Shown: positions 17,018 to 26,958, numbered from the stretch's first letter. The stretch is 64,000 nt of DNA from Acetatifactor aquisgranensis (GCF_943193215.1 NZ_CALPDH010000031.1:5610-69609), one strand, 5' to 3'. The notes: generated by a model from the sequence alone, not told the origin. A program made the numbers and translations.

Positions 17018-17818
17018 ATGAGCATAACTGGAGTATTGACTGCCACCGCCGTAGTGGGCGTGGTAGGAATCTTCGTAGGACTCTTTTTGGGAGTCGCGGG
17101 TATCAAGTTCAGAGTAGAAGTTGACGAGAAAGAGGAGGCGGTGCTGGCCGCGCTGCCGGGCAACAACTGCGGCGGCTGCGGCTACGCGGGCTGCAGCGGC
17201 CTGGCCTCCGCCATAGCGAAAGGGGAGGCCCCTGTGAACGCCTGTCCCGTAGGCGGAGCCCCGGTGGGAGAGAAGATTGCGGCCATCATGGGAGTGGAAG
17301 CGGGCGCCTCGGAGAGAAAGACGGCGTTCGTGGCCTGCATGGGAGACTGTGAGAAAGCGAAGCAGGACTATGACTATTACGGTGCCCAGGACTGCCGGAT
17401 GGCGGGCTTCGTGCCAGGCGGCGGGCCGAAAGCCTGCAACAGCGGCTGCCTTGGCTTCGGCTCCTGCGTAAAGGCCTGCCCGTTTGACGCCATTCATGTA
17501 GTAAACGGCGTGGCAGTGGTGGACAAAGAGGCCTGCAAGGCCTGTGGGAAGTGCGTGGAGGCCTGTCCCAAGCATCTGATTTCTCTGGTTCCCTATGACG
17601 CGAAATACGCAGTGGCCTGCAGCTCCTCGGACAAGGGGCCCGTGACCATGAAAGTCTGTCAGGCGGGCTGCATCGGCTGCGGACTCTGCGCCAGGAACTG
17701 TCCTGCCCAGGCTGTGGAGGTAAAGGACTTCCATGCCGCCATCGATCAGGAGAAATGTACGGGCTGCGGAACCTGTGTGGAGAAGTGCCCGAAGAAATGT
17801 ATCATAGCGAGACGGTAG
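17018..17818 (+). CDS. rnfB: Electron transport complex subunit RnfB
   Basis: 266 aa. One N-terminal membrane span (residues about 5-27), then the RnfB-specific four-Cys cluster domain (NNCGGCGYAGCSGLA through NACPVGG), then ferredoxin-like 4Fe-4S motifs: CxxGCLGFGSCVKACPF, CKACGKCVEACPK, CIGCGLCARNCPA and CTGCGTCVEKCPK. RnfB takes electrons from reduced ferredoxin. The gene is separated from rnfA by 157 bases holding a palindrome, but AAGGAG precedes its ATG and the order is the standard one. Confidence 0.97.
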   Translation: MSITGVLTATAVVGVVGIFVGLFLGVAGIKFRVEVDEKEEAVLAALPGNNCGGCGYAGCSGLASAIAKGEAPVNACPVGGAPVGEKIAAIMGVEAGASERKTAFVACMGDCEKAKQDYDYYGAQDCRMAGFVPGGGPKACNSGCLGFGSCVKACPFDAIHVVNGVAVVDKEACKACGKCVEACPKHLISLVPYDAKYAVACSSSDKGPVTMKVCQAGCIGCGLCARNCPAQAVEVKDFHAAIDQEKCTGCGTCVEKCPKKCIIARR

Positions 17819-17860
17819 AACGTATGATATTGATTTGTTTTCAGAAAGGAGGCGAGGCCA

Positions 17861-18973
17861 GTGAAGATGCCGGAAGATTTTGACGATCATTCCAGTCTGG
17901 CTCCTACGGTGGTCATGTCCATACTGGCGGTGACGCTGTTCGTGGCGCTGATTCTGGTGATGGTATTGTTTTTGAATCATAAGCCGAAGAGCACCCAGAC
18001 CGCAAAGGGCTCACAGCAGGCGGATTCCGCCCAGGCCATACAGGAGGCCGCGTCCCCTGTCATTTTATATCCGGAGACAGACGAGCTGGTGAGCGGAAGT
18101 GGGCTGCACCCGGATGACTTCGATTTCTGGGATATGTATCCCGAGGAGACAGCGACGCCTGAACCTACGGAGGAGCCTGAGGAGACGGCTGCTCCGGAGG
18201 ACGACCCGTCCACGGACGGAAAGCATACGCTGGTACAGTACGCGGACGGAAAGGAGGAGTGGGTCCTGATCAGTCCTTATCTGCCCAAGCATGAATATGA
18301 CTTTACGAAGCTGGTCTGCCAGTCGGATCTGATGAAATATTATGAGAACGGCAAACAGGTCTCCTATGTGGGAGTGGATATCTCGAAATTTCAGGATTAT
18401 GTGGATTTCGTGAAGGTGAAAAAGGCCGGAATCGATTTTGTCATGATTCGTCTGGGCGCAAGGGGCTATGGAACAGGACAGCTGATTCTGGACGAATATT
18501 TTCATGACAATATCAAGCGGGCCACGGACGCGGGGCTGGCTGTTGGCGTCTACTTTTACTCTCAGGCCATCTCCGAGGCGGAGGCCGTAGAGGAGGCGAA
18601 TATGGTCATCGAGAACCTGAGGGATTACGCGATCAGCTACCCGGTGGCCTTTGACATGGAACTGGTGGACAATGACGCAGCCAGAACGGAAATCCTGACC
18701 CGGGATGAGAAGACCACCATCGCCAAGACTTTCATGGACACGATTACCGCCGCGGGCTATAAGACGCTGCTGTACGGCAACAAGGAGTGGCTGATCAAGG
18801 AGATTGACATGTCCAAGCTGACGGCGTACGACGTGTGGCTCTCCCAGGCGGCTGACATCCCGGATTATCCCTATAAGTTCTCCATGTGGCAGTACAGCTA
18901 TGAGGGCTTTGTGGACGGTATTACGGGATATGTGGATATGAATATCAGCTTTGTCAATTATTCGGAGAAGTAG
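17861..18973 (+). CDS. Membrane-anchored GH25 family lysozyme
   Basis: 370 aa, GTG start 17861 with AAAGGAGG upstream. A single membrane span (residues about 22-45) is followed by a Thr/Glu/Pro-rich linker (about 70-125) and a GH25 muramidase domain from about residue 165 (GVDISKFQDYVDF). The catalytic Asp-x-Glu is seen as AFDMELVD. Type II topology (inside N-terminus) would hold it on the outer face of the membrane, cutting peptidoglycan. It begins 43 bases after rnfB. Confidence 0.88.
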   Translation: MKMPEDFDDHSSLAPTVVMSILAVTLFVALILVMVLFLNHKPKSTQTAKGSQQADSAQAIQEAASPVILYPETDELVSGSGLHPDDFDFWDMYPEETATPEPTEEPEETAAPEDDPSTDGKHTLVQYADGKEEWVLISPYLPKHEYDFTKLVCQSDLMKYYENGKQVSYVGVDISKFQDYVDFVKVKKAGIDFVMIRLGARGYGTGQLILDEYFHDNIKRATDAGLAVGVYFYSQAISEAEAVEEANMVIENLRDYAISYPVAFDMELVDNDAARTEILTRDEKTTIAKTFMDTITAAGYKTLLYGNKEWLIKEIDMSKLTAYDVWLSQAADIPDYPYKFSMWQYSYEGFVDGITGYVDMNISFVNYSEK

Positions 18974-19137
18974 CCTTTTATGTAAGGATTACCCGGATTT
19001 TTCCCAATATTCGCAAGATTTTGCCGGACAACAGATCTATTTTGAAAAGTTGTCTCATATATTGATATATCGGACAGGCATTTTTGAGACGAAGCAGGGA
19101 ACCAGATGGTTCCTGAGATGGGAAAGGACTTGAGGGT

Positions 19138-19812
19138 ATGTATAAGAAAGCGTTGAGTCTGCTGGTGGCGGGAAGCTTCCTGTTCATGGCCAGCTTCCTG
19201 TGCGTAAAGAGCATGGACAGAATACGGCTGGATTCCGAGCCGGTGATGATGCTGAAGCTGGAACTGGCTGAGCTGGAGGAAAAGGCGAAAGCCATGGAAG
19301 AGCGGGCTGCCACGGATGCGAAACAGGATCCGGGGAATCCGGAGAAAGGCCTTGGAATCGTTGATGTGGCGGTGTCCGGACAACGGGTGGTGGACTATGG
19401 TGTGATAGAACATACACTGGTCTACGATTTACCGGACGAGGAGCTGGACGCGCTGCTCAGAATCGTGGAGGCGGAGGCGGGAAACGAGGACGAGGATGGA
19501 AAGCTGCTGGTGGCCAATGTGGTGCTGAACCGGATGAACGCGGATATATTCCCGGATACAGTGACCGGGGTGGTGCTGCAGAAGGAGAAAGGGGTATCGC
19601 AGTTTTCTCCGGTGGCGAACGGCAGCTATTACCGGGTGAAAGTCAGCGAGGAGACGGTCAGCGCCGTGGGACGCGCACTGATGGGAGAGGACATTTCCCA
19701 GGGGGCGCTGTATTTCGTGGCGCGGAAGTATGCGGACAGCAGCAAGCTGAAATGGTTTGACGAGAAGCTGACTTATCTGTTCGTACATGGGGGACATGAA
19801 TTTTTTAAGTAG
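19138..19812 (+). CDS. SleB-like cell wall hydrolase
   Basis: 224 aa. N-terminal signal or anchor (LLVAGSFLFMASFLCV), a coiled-coil-like Glu/Lys stretch (residues 38-62), then a Hydrolase_2 domain with LLRIVEAEAGNEDEDGKL (catalytic Glu) and ANVVLNR, ending in a GALYF and Phe/His-rich tail. In sporeformers this family cuts cortex or vegetative peptidoglycan. A second gene of the same domain type is carried by the prophage at 42485. Confidence 0.87.
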   Translation: MYKKALSLLVAGSFLFMASFLCVKSMDRIRLDSEPVMMLKLELAELEEKAKAMEERAATDAKQDPGNPEKGLGIVDVAVSGQRVVDYGVIEHTLVYDLPDEELDALLRIVEAEAGNEDEDGKLLVANVVLNRMNADIFPDTVTGVVLQKEKGVSQFSPVANGSYYRVKVSEETVSAVGRALMGEDISQGALYFVARKYADSSKLKWFDEKLTYLFVHGGHEFFK

Positions 19813-19834
19813 AAATTATGAACAGGAATGTGTG

Positions 19835-19877
19835 GGGACAGCCGCGGCAGATATTTGATGCGGCTGTCCCAAATTTT
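19835..19877 (+). terminator. Rho-independent terminator before thrC
   Basis: GGGACAGCCGC (19835-19845) pairs perfectly with GCGGCTGTCCC (19860-19870), followed by AAATTTT. It ends the lysozyme/hydrolase unit. Confidence 0.8.
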
Positions 19878-19976
19878 ATGCAGATAAGGCTGGAAATGCA
19901 CAGCAAAAAATGCTATATTAGGTTAGGAAGAGACAAGGATTCAGAAGAAGAGGAAAGGATAAAACAGGTAGCATAC

Positions 19977-21485
19977 ATGGAAGTATTATATAACAGCACA
20001 AGAACCGGAGGCATCTCGCTAAAGGCCTCCCGGGCGATTCTGAAAGGCCTTTCAGAGGACGGAGGGCTCTTTGTGCCGGACCATATCCCGTCCCTGGACA
20101 AAAGTCTGAAAGAACTGGCTCAGATGGACTACAGGCAGACAGCCTATGAAGTGATGAAGCTTTATCTGACGGATTTTACGGAGGAGGAGCTGAAAGACTG
20201 CATCGAGCGGGCTTATGACGCGAAATTTGATACGGAGGAAATCGTGCCTCTGAAAAAAGCGGGGGAGGCATACTATCTGGAGCTGTTCCACGGCCCCACC
20301 ATCGCTTTCAAGGATATGGCGTTGTCCATCCTGCCCCATCTGATGATTACAGCGGCCCGCAAGAATGACGTGAAAAATGAGATTGTCATCCTGACCGCCA
20401 CTTCCGGCGACACCGGCAAGGCGGCATTGGCCGGCTTTGCGGGCGTGGAGGGGACGAGGATTGTAGTGTTCTATCCAAAGGACGGCGTCAGCGTCATCCA
20501 GGAGAAGCAGATGGTGACCCAGAAAGGGGACAACACGCTGGTAGTGGGCATCCGCGGCAACTTTGACGACGCCCAGAGCGGTGTGAAGCAGATTTTCGCG
20601 GACAGGGAACTGGCTCAGGAGATGGCGGAGAAAGGGTTCCAGTTCTCCTCGGCGAACTCCATCAATATCGGCAGACTGGTACCCCAGATCTGTTATTACG
20701 TTTATGCCTATGGAAAGCTTCTCCGGGACGGTGAAATCGCGGAGGGCGAGACCGTCAATGTGGCAGTGCCTACCGGCAATTTCGGCAATATCCTTGCGGC
20801 GTTCTATGCAAAGAACATGGGACTGCCCATCGGGAAGCTGATCTGCGCCTCCAACGAAAACAAAGTGCTCTACGATTTCTTCCGGACAGGGGCCTATGAC
20901 AGGAACAGGGAGTTCCGGTTGACCACTTCGCCCTCCATGGACATCCTGATTTCCAGCAATCTGGAGCGGCTGATCTACCGCGCCGCCGGGAATGACGCGG
21001 ACAGGAACCGCGAACTGATGGCGGCGCTTGGGGGCCAGGGAAGATATGAAGTCACGGAGGAGATGAAAGAGGCGCTTTCCGACTTTTACGGGAATTATGC
21101 CACAGAGGAGGAAACGGCGGCAGAAATCCGCAGGCTTTACGAAGATTACGGATACGTAATCGATACCCATACGGCCGTGGCCTCCGCAGTGTACGGGAAA
21201 TACGCCCAGGAGACGGGAGACAAGGCGAAGACAGTCATTGCGTCCACCGCCAGCCCCTATAAGTTCACCAGGAGCGTCATGGATGCCCTGGGCACTGCCA
21301 CAGGCCGGGGAGATGAGGCAAAGGAGGACTTCGCGTTGGCGGATGAGCTTTCCGCGCTGTCCGGCGTGAAAGTGCCCCGGGCTGTGGAGGAAATCCGCAC
21401 TGCGGCGGTGCTCCATAAAAAGGTGTGCGAGGCCTGGCAGATGAAGGACGCGGTGAAGGAGTTCCTGGGGATTTATACTGCTTAA
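19977..21485 (+). CDS. thrC: Threonine synthase
   Basis: 502 aa from ATG 19977; the protein then begins MEVLYNSTRTGG as threonine synthases do, whereas the longer upstream extension (to 19818) crosses the terminator. The PLP lysine is in FHGPTIAFKDMAL (around residue 110), and the phosphate-binding Gly-rich loop is PTGNFGN. It converts O-phosphohomoserine to threonine. No other threonine gene is adjacent. Confidence 0.95.
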   Translation: MEVLYNSTRTGGISLKASRAILKGLSEDGGLFVPDHIPSLDKSLKELAQMDYRQTAYEVMKLYLTDFTEEELKDCIERAYDAKFDTEEIVPLKKAGEAYYLELFHGPTIAFKDMALSILPHLMITAARKNDVKNEIVILTATSGDTGKAALAGFAGVEGTRIVVFYPKDGVSVIQEKQMVTQKGDNTLVVGIRGNFDDAQSGVKQIFADRELAQEMAEKGFQFSSANSINIGRLVPQICYYVYAYGKLLRDGEIAEGETVNVAVPTGNFGNILAAFYAKNMGLPIGKLICASNENKVLYDFFRTGAYDRNREFRLTTSPSMDILISSNLERLIYRAAGNDADRNRELMAALGGQGRYEVTEEMKEALSDFYGNYATEEETAAEIRRLYEDYGYVIDTHTAVASAVYGKYAQETGDKAKTVIASTASPYKFTRSVMDALGTATGRGDEAKEDFALADELSALSGVKVPRAVEEIRTAAVLHKKVCEAWQMKDAVKEFLGIYTA

Positions 21486-21510
21486 CAGATAAATTTTCCC
21501 AGTAATCTGA

Positions 21511-21572
21511 CTACATAACGCCAGCCCGATACGTTTAACCAGTGCAGTACGGTAAATTCCGGCGTTATGTAG
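21511..21572. repeat. CATAACGCC palindrome, copy 2
   Basis: CTACATAACGCC (21511-21522) and GGCGTTATGTAG (21561-21572) are perfect complements with a 38-base interior. The core is shared with 16921-16960, although the interior differs. It lies between thrC and the LysM gene. Confidence 0.8.
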
Positions 21573-21594
21573 GATAGCCGGAGGTCAGGAGGAA

Positions 21595-22368
21595 ATGGTG
21601 AAGAAAAGGTGCCTGTTTTTAGGCTGTGCGCTTCTGCTTGGCCTGACGGTCCCCGGCCAGTCCGCTTTGGCGCAGGATCGGCATGGACAGGAGCGGACGG
21701 AAGTGGAAAATCTGCTCAGAGAATATTATGAGGCGTGCTCGGAGGGGGACTGGGAGCGGGCCGGGACTCTGATTGCCATGGAAAACCCTTATGCGGAAAA
21801 GACATTGGGGAAATGGGCAAAGGAATGCGGCCTGGAGCGGTATGATATCATCCGGACGGACGCTTATCATCTTGAGACAGGCGACTGCTGGCTGGTCTGG
21901 GTGGAATACGATTTGGTCGTGGAAGACATGGAGGCCGCCATACCGGGGGCCACGACCTATGTGCTCTGCAAGGGAAAAAACGGATGGGAGGATTGCACCG
22001 GCTCGGAATCCGCGGCTCTGGAGGATGAGGTCACGCAGGTCGCCTGGACGGATGAGTACATGGGCAGGATGGTGGACGTGGAGGGACGGTATCTTGAAGT
22101 TCTTGAAAACCATCCTGAACTGGCGGAATGGGCCGATGCGCTGGCGGATTTGCTGAAACGCCGCAGGATGGAAGAGGCGGAGCAGGGAGAGGCTGACCCA
22201 CCGGAGCGCTATATCGTGCAGGGAGGAGACTGTCTGTGGGACATTGCCGAAGAGAAGCTTGGCAGGGGAGCGGACTGGATAATTCTCTATGAGGAAAACA
22301 GGGATGTCATAGGGGACGATCCGAATCTGATTCTGACAGGGACAGAACTGCGGATTACATATCAATAA
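21595..22368 (+). CDS. Secreted LysM-domain protein
   Basis: 257 aa. A signal peptide (residues 1-26, ending ALA) is followed by about 170 residues with no known motif (helical start, NTF2-like appearance possible) and a C-terminal LysM domain from about residue 204 (YIVQGGDCLWDIAEEKLG, then LILTGTEL). LysM binds peptidoglycan, so the protein is likely at the wall. Function of the N-terminal domain is not recognised. Confidence 0.8.
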   Translation: MVKKRCLFLGCALLLGLTVPGQSALAQDRHGQERTEVENLLREYYEACSEGDWERAGTLIAMENPYAEKTLGKWAKECGLERYDIIRTDAYHLETGDCWLVWVEYDLVVEDMEAAIPGATTYVLCKGKNGWEDCTGSESAALEDEVTQVAWTDEYMGRMVDVEGRYLEVLENHPELAEWADALADLLKRRRMEEAEQGEADPPERYIVQGGDCLWDIAEEKLGRGADWIILYEENRDVIGDDPNLILTGTELRITYQ

Positions 22369-22395
22369 TACAGAGGCTAATTTTGGAGGAATGAA

Positions 22396-23061
22396 ATGAC
22401 AATAGAAGAAATGCTGGGTAAAGTAGACCATACACAGCTGAAAGCTTTCGCTACATGGGAGGATATCCGCAGACTCTGCGACGAGGCCATTGCCTGTCAT
22501 ACGGCCAGCGTATGCGTCCCGCCGTCTTATGTGAAGCGGATTCACGATACTTACGGAGAGAGGATAAACATCTGCACAGTGGTGGGGTTCCCGCTGGGCT
22601 ACAGCGCCACGGAGGCCAAGCTGGCCGAGGTGCGGCAGGCGCTTTCGGAGGGCTGCAATGAAATCGACATGGTGGTCAATATCGGGGATGTGAAGAATGG
22701 AGATTTCGACAAGGTAGAGACGGAAATCCGCACTCTGAAGGAAGCCTGCGGGGAGCATGTCCTGAAGGTCATCATAGAGACCTGCTACCTTACGGAAGAA
22801 GAGAAGATTGCCATGTGCAGGGCCGTCACAGGCGCGGGGGCGGACTACATCAAGACATCCACTGGCTTCGGCACAGGCGGGGCCACCAGAGAGGACGTGG
22901 AGCTTTTCCGAAAACATATCGGGCCGGATGTAAAAATCAAGGCCGCAGGAGGCGTGTCCACTTTGGCGGATCTGGAGATGTTCATCAATCTGGGGTGTGA
23001 CAGAATCGGCACCTCCAGGGCGGTTGGACTGTGCAGGGGGCAGGCTGTAGAAGGATATTGA
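22396..23061 (+). CDS. deoC: Deoxyribose-phosphate aldolase
   Basis: 221 aa. Class I aldolase with the Schiff-base lysine in YIKTSTGFGTGG, the proton-relay lysine in KIKAAGGV and the catalytic Asp in EIDMVVNIG. It splits 2-deoxyribose 5-phosphate to glyceraldehyde 3-phosphate and acetaldehyde. GGAGG lies just before ATG 22396. Confidence 0.96.
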   Translation: MTIEEMLGKVDHTQLKAFATWEDIRRLCDEAIACHTASVCVPPSYVKRIHDTYGERINICTVVGFPLGYSATEAKLAEVRQALSEGCNEIDMVVNIGDVKNGDFDKVETEIRTLKEACGEHVLKVIIETCYLTEEEKIAMCRAVTGAGADYIKTSTGFGTGGATREDVELFRKHIGPDVKIKAAGGVSTLADLEMFINLGCDRIGTSRAVGLCRGQAVEGY

Positions 23062-23103
23062 TAAAATTTCAATAGATAATCATGGATACAGGAGGATGGA
23101 AAA

Positions 23104-24924
23104 ATGGAGAATCAAGTGATTCAGAATCGTTTGCAGGCGCTCAGAGAAGCGATGAGGGCCGCGGGCATCGATTATTATATGATACCCACGGCGGACTTCC
23201 ACAATTCTGAGTATGTGAGCGATTACTTTAAGGTGAGGGAGTATTTCTGTAATTTTTCAGGATCCAACGGCACCCTGGTGATATGGCAGGAGGGCGCGGG
23301 CCTGTGGACGGACGGCAGATACTTTATCCAGGCGGAGAAGGAGCTGGAGGGTACCTCGGTCACCCTGTACCGCATGCGGGAGGAGGGCGTTCCGACAATC
23401 ACGGAATTCCTGGAGCAGAATATGAAGCAGGGCCAGACCCTGGGCTTTGACGGCAGGGTGATTCCTGCCCAGTCCGGAAAAGAGTATGAGAAAAAATTCG
23501 CCGACAAGCAGATTTCCATCGTATATGACAAGGATCTGGCAGAGGGGATCTGGACGGACAGACCGGCGTTCCCGGCGGGGAAGGTGACCGTGCTGGACGA
23601 GCAGATCGCCGGAAAGAGTTTTGAAGAGAAGCGGGGCCAGGTCCTGGAGAAGCTGGAGAAAGAGGGCGCGGACGCATTCCTCCTGACAAAGCTGGACGAT
23701 CTGATGTGGCTCTTCAATATCAGGGGCTGCGACGTGGAGTGCAATCCCGTGGCCATGTCCTACGGATATCTGACGAAAGACCGCACAGTCCTGTTCATCC
23801 GGAAGAGCGCGCTGGACGAGGGGGTCACCGCTTATCTGGCCGCCAAGGGCATAGAGGTGGAAGAATACGGGGATGTAGTGGAATATCTGAAGGCCCTTTC
23901 CGGGGAGGGGAAGGTTCTGGTGGACGAGCGCCACTGCAGTTATGGCCTGTACAAGACGGTGGCGGAAAAGCAGACTCTGGTAGAGAAAAAGAACCCCACA
24001 GAGCTCCTGAAGGCCATCAAGAATCCCGTAGAGCTGGCCAATATGGAGAAGATGTACTTAAAGGACAGCCTGGCCCTGACGAAGTTCATCCACTGGCTGA
24101 AGAAGAACATCGGGAAGACGGAGATTACCGAGATTACGGCGGCGGACAAGCTGGAGGAATTCCGCAGGGAGATACCGGAATTCCTGGGGCTGTCCTTCCC
24201 CACCATCGGCGGCTATAAAGCCAACGCGGCCATGATGCATTACGAGGCCACACCGGAGAGCCACGCGGTGCTTGCGCCGGAGGGGCTGTTCCTGGTGGAT
24301 TCCGGCGGGCAGTATCTGGGCGCTACCACGGACGTGACCAGGACGATCGTGCTGGGACCCGTTTCCGATGAAATCAAGAGGCATTACACGGCAGTGGCGG
24401 CGGGCATGCTGCAGATGACCAATGCCAGATGGCTCCACGGATGCACGGGGCGGAATCTGGACATCCTGGCAAGGCAGCCCGTCTGGAATATGGGGTTGGA
24501 CTATAAATGCGGCACCGGGCACGGCGTGGGCTATATCCTGAACGTACATGAGGGCCCCCAGGGGCTGTCCTGGCAGTATGTGGAGGGACGTCCGGAGGCT
24601 GTGATCGAGGAAGGCATGGATGTCACCAATGAGCCGGGCATCTATGTGGAGGGCAGCCACGGCATCAGGATTGAGAACGTGATGGTGGCGAAGAACGACG
24701 TGAAGAACGAGTACGGCCAGTTCATGCACTTCGAGACCCTGACCTGGGTGCCGATCGACATGGAGGCCATCGACGAGAAGTATATGACCGAGACCCAGAG
24801 GGCTTTCCTGTACAAGTACCAGAGGGAAGTGTACGAGAAGCTGTCTCCTTACCTGGACGATGAGGAGAAGGCATGGCTGCTGAAGGAGACCCGGGCGGAC
24901 GGGACGGTCATTTTGAAGAACTAG
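23104..24924 (+). CDS. Xaa-Pro aminopeptidase P family protease (M24B)
   Basis: 606 aa, the three-domain (long) form. The first two thirds are two creatinase-like N-terminal domains; the metallopeptidase domain shows the M24 metal ligands in order: LVDSGG and TTDVTRT (two Asp), GTGHGVGY (His), VTNEPG (Glu) and RIENVM (Glu). It removes N-terminal residues before proline. AGGAGG precedes ATG 23104. Confidence 0.93.
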   Translation: MENQVIQNRLQALREAMRAAGIDYYMIPTADFHNSEYVSDYFKVREYFCNFSGSNGTLVIWQEGAGLWTDGRYFIQAEKELEGTSVTLYRMREEGVPTITEFLEQNMKQGQTLGFDGRVIPAQSGKEYEKKFADKQISIVYDKDLAEGIWTDRPAFPAGKVTVLDEQIAGKSFEEKRGQVLEKLEKEGADAFLLTKLDDLMWLFNIRGCDVECNPVAMSYGYLTKDRTVLFIRKSALDEGVTAYLAAKGIEVEEYGDVVEYLKALSGEGKVLVDERHCSYGLYKTVAEKQTLVEKKNPTELLKAIKNPVELANMEKMYLKDSLALTKFIHWLKKNIGKTEITEITAADKLEEFRREIPEFLGLSFPTIGGYKANAAMMHYEATPESHAVLAPEGLFLVDSGGQYLGATTDVTRTIVLGPVSDEIKRHYTAVAAGMLQMTNARWLHGCTGRNLDILARQPVWNMGLDYKCGTGHGVGYILNVHEGPQGLSWQYVEGRPEAVIEEGMDVTNEPGIYVEGSHGIRIENVMVAKNDVKNEYGQFMHFETLTWVPIDMEAIDEKYMTETQRAFLYKYQREVYEKLSPYLDDEEKAWLLKETRADGTVILKN

Positions 24925-24988
24925 GCTGAGGGCGGAAGCCCTGGCGGGACTGGTTTATTAAATCGTTATAAAATCTGTTATCGGTTTC

Positions 24989-25017
24989 TTGACTTTTGGA
25001 AACAGTTTTGAGATAAT
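24989..25017 (+). promoter_or_regulatory. Sigma-A-type promoter of pckA
   Basis: TTGACT (24989-24994), 17-base spacer, GATAAT (25012-25017). Start of transcription would be near 25024. Confidence 0.75.
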
Positions 25018-25032
25018 GAATCCGATAGGGTG

Positions 25033-25103
25033 ATTTGCCTCCGGGAGCCGGAGGGGAATCGCCCATAAGGAAACCGATCACCTCCCGGCACTTCCGGCGG
25101 GAG
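25033..25103 (+). promoter_or_regulatory. Two hairpins in the pckA leader
   Basis: CCTCCGG/CCGGAGG (25038-25054, extended by GATT/AATC) and CTCCCGG/CCGGCGGGAG (25082-25103) fold in the roughly 115-base leader before the SD AAGGAGG. They could affect mRNA stability or initiation. No known riboswitch is recognised. Confidence 0.45.
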
Positions 25104-25137
25104 AGTAGGAAATACAATTTCAAGGAGGACGATACCA

Positions 25138-26835
25138 ATGTCAACAAAAGCGTATTACCCCATTTCTGAGATCGGGGCAGGCAAGCCCGGTTTCAGCAAG
25201 ACACGTTCCATCATCGAGGGCGCTTTCTACGGCAACAACGTAGTAAAGGTGAACACCCTGAAGGAAGCATATGAGATGGCCAAGAATTCTCCCGGAACCA
25301 TCGTTACCGATATGCCGGTTTACCGTGCGGAAGAAATCGGCCTGGAGAGAGACGCGAAAGTTCTGCTGTTCAATGACGGCGCAGTGACCGGACGTTATGC
25401 TCAGGCGCGCCGCATCAAGGGCGAGCCCGGCGTGGACGAAGGGAAGCTTGACAAGGTGGTCATGGACGCTATCTACAAGACCCGCTTTAAGACTCTGTAC
25501 CATGCGGAGTGCTATATCGGCCTGGATCCCGAGTTCATGGCAAAGGCTCATCTGCTGATTCCCGAAGGAGAGGAGAACCTCCTGTACAACTGGATGCTGA
25601 ACTTCCAGTACATGTCCGACAAGTATGTGGCTATGTACAAGGAGTCCCAGCCCATCGGCGGCGGCAAGGAGCCGGATATCTATATCTTCTCCGATCCCCA
25701 GTGGGCACCTACCCCCAGCCCCGACGTGGACTACAGCTGCTTGAGCGACGACCTGACCCTGTGCTACTTCGACACCAACCAGAACTGTGCCGCTATCCTG
25801 GGCATGAAGTACTTCGGCGAGCACAAGAAGGGCACATTGACCATGGCCTGGGCCCTGGCCAACAGGAACGGCTACGCTTCCTGCCACGGCGGACAGAAGG
25901 AGTATCTGCTGGCTGACGGCAGCAAGTTCGTTGCTTCCGTATACGGCCTGTCAGGATCCGGCAAGTCCACCCTGACCCATGCGAAGCACGGCGGCAAGTA
26001 CGAGATTAAGGTGCTGCATGACGATGCTTTCATCATCAACACCGACACCTGCTCTTCCGTAGCCCTGGAGCCTACCTACTTCGACAAGACGGCCGATTAT
26101 CCCACAGGCTGCCCTGACAACACCTTCCTGCTCACCGCCCAGAACTGCTCCGCTACCCTGGACGAGGACGGCAAGGTGCAGCTGGTCACCGAGGACATTA
26201 GGAACGGCAACGGCCGCGCCATCAAGTCCAAGCTGTGGAGCCCTAACCGCGTGGACAAGATTGACGCTCCCGTGAACGCGATTTTCTGGATTATGAAGGA
26301 TCCCACCATCCCGCCTGTAGTGAAGCTGAAGGGCGCCGCGCTGGCATCCGTCATGGGCGCTACCCTGGCTACCAAGACATCCACCGCAGAGCGCGTGGCA
26401 GCAGGTACCGATATGAACGCGCTTCGTATCGTTCCTTACGCTAACCCGTTCAGGACCTATCCTCTGGTAAATGACTATGAGAAGTTCAAGAAGCTGGTTG
26501 CCGAGAAGAACGTTGACTGCTACATCATCAACACCGGCGACTTCATGGGCAAGAAGGTAAAGCCTGCAGATACCCTTGGCATCCTGGAGACCATCGTGGA
26601 GAAGAAAGCAACCTTCAGGCAGTGGGGACCTTTCGAGGACATCGAGATCATGGATTGGGAAGGCTTTGCGCCTGACCTTAAGGACGGCGACTATATAAAG
26701 GCTCTGCAGAACGCGATGCAGAACCGTGTGGACGCTGTGGAAGGCTTCGCTACCAAGAAGGAAGGCTACGACAAGCTGCCTGAGGAGGCTCTAGAGGCCC
26801 TTAAGAAGATTGTGAACGAGGCTGCAAGCTTATAA
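25138..26835 (+). CDS. pckA: Phosphoenolpyruvate carboxykinase (ATP)
   Basis: 565 aa. The kinase P-loop is GLSGSGKSTLTH (around residue 271) and the metal-binding HDDAFIIN follows. ATP-type PEPCK interconverts oxaloacetate + ATP with PEP + ADP + CO2. In anaerobes with sodium-pump decarboxylases it can run in the carboxylating, ATP-forming direction (inference). It has its own promoter and a following terminator. Confidence 0.95.
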   Translation: MSTKAYYPISEIGAGKPGFSKTRSIIEGAFYGNNVVKVNTLKEAYEMAKNSPGTIVTDMPVYRAEEIGLERDAKVLLFNDGAVTGRYAQARRIKGEPGVDEGKLDKVVMDAIYKTRFKTLYHAECYIGLDPEFMAKAHLLIPEGEENLLYNWMLNFQYMSDKYVAMYKESQPIGGGKEPDIYIFSDPQWAPTPSPDVDYSCLSDDLTLCYFDTNQNCAAILGMKYFGEHKKGTLTMAWALANRNGYASCHGGQKEYLLADGSKFVASVYGLSGSGKSTLTHAKHGGKYEIKVLHDDAFIINTDTCSSVALEPTYFDKTADYPTGCPDNTFLLTAQNCSATLDEDGKVQLVTEDIRNGNGRAIKSKLWSPNRVDKIDAPVNAIFWIMKDPTIPPVVKLKGAALASVMGATLATKTSTAERVAAGTDMNALRIVPYANPFRTYPLVNDYEKFKKLVAEKNVDCYIINTGDFMGKKVKPADTLGILETIVEKKATFRQWGPFEDIEIMDWEGFAPDLKDGDYIKALQNAMQNRVDAVEGFATKKEGYDKLPEEALEALKKIVNEAASL

Positions 26836-26865
26836 GAATGTGAAGTGTATTAAAAGTATTGTACG

Positions 26866-26896
26866 GGGCGGTGGGCTTTTGCCTGCCGTCCTTTTT
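26866..26896 (+). terminator. Rho-independent terminator of pckA
   Basis: GGGCGGTGGGC (26866-26876) pairs over 11 bp (three G-U) with GCCTGCCGTCC (26881-26891), then TTTTT. Confidence 0.85.
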
Positions 26897-26958
26897 GTGC
26901 TTTTGTCGAAGGTTGGTGAATCTGCAATTAATTTTCAAGATTTTGGCAAAAGTTTTAG

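Noticed and set aside
20052..21416. 454-codon minus-strand open frame over thrC
   Set aside because: Antisense to thrC with no motifs.
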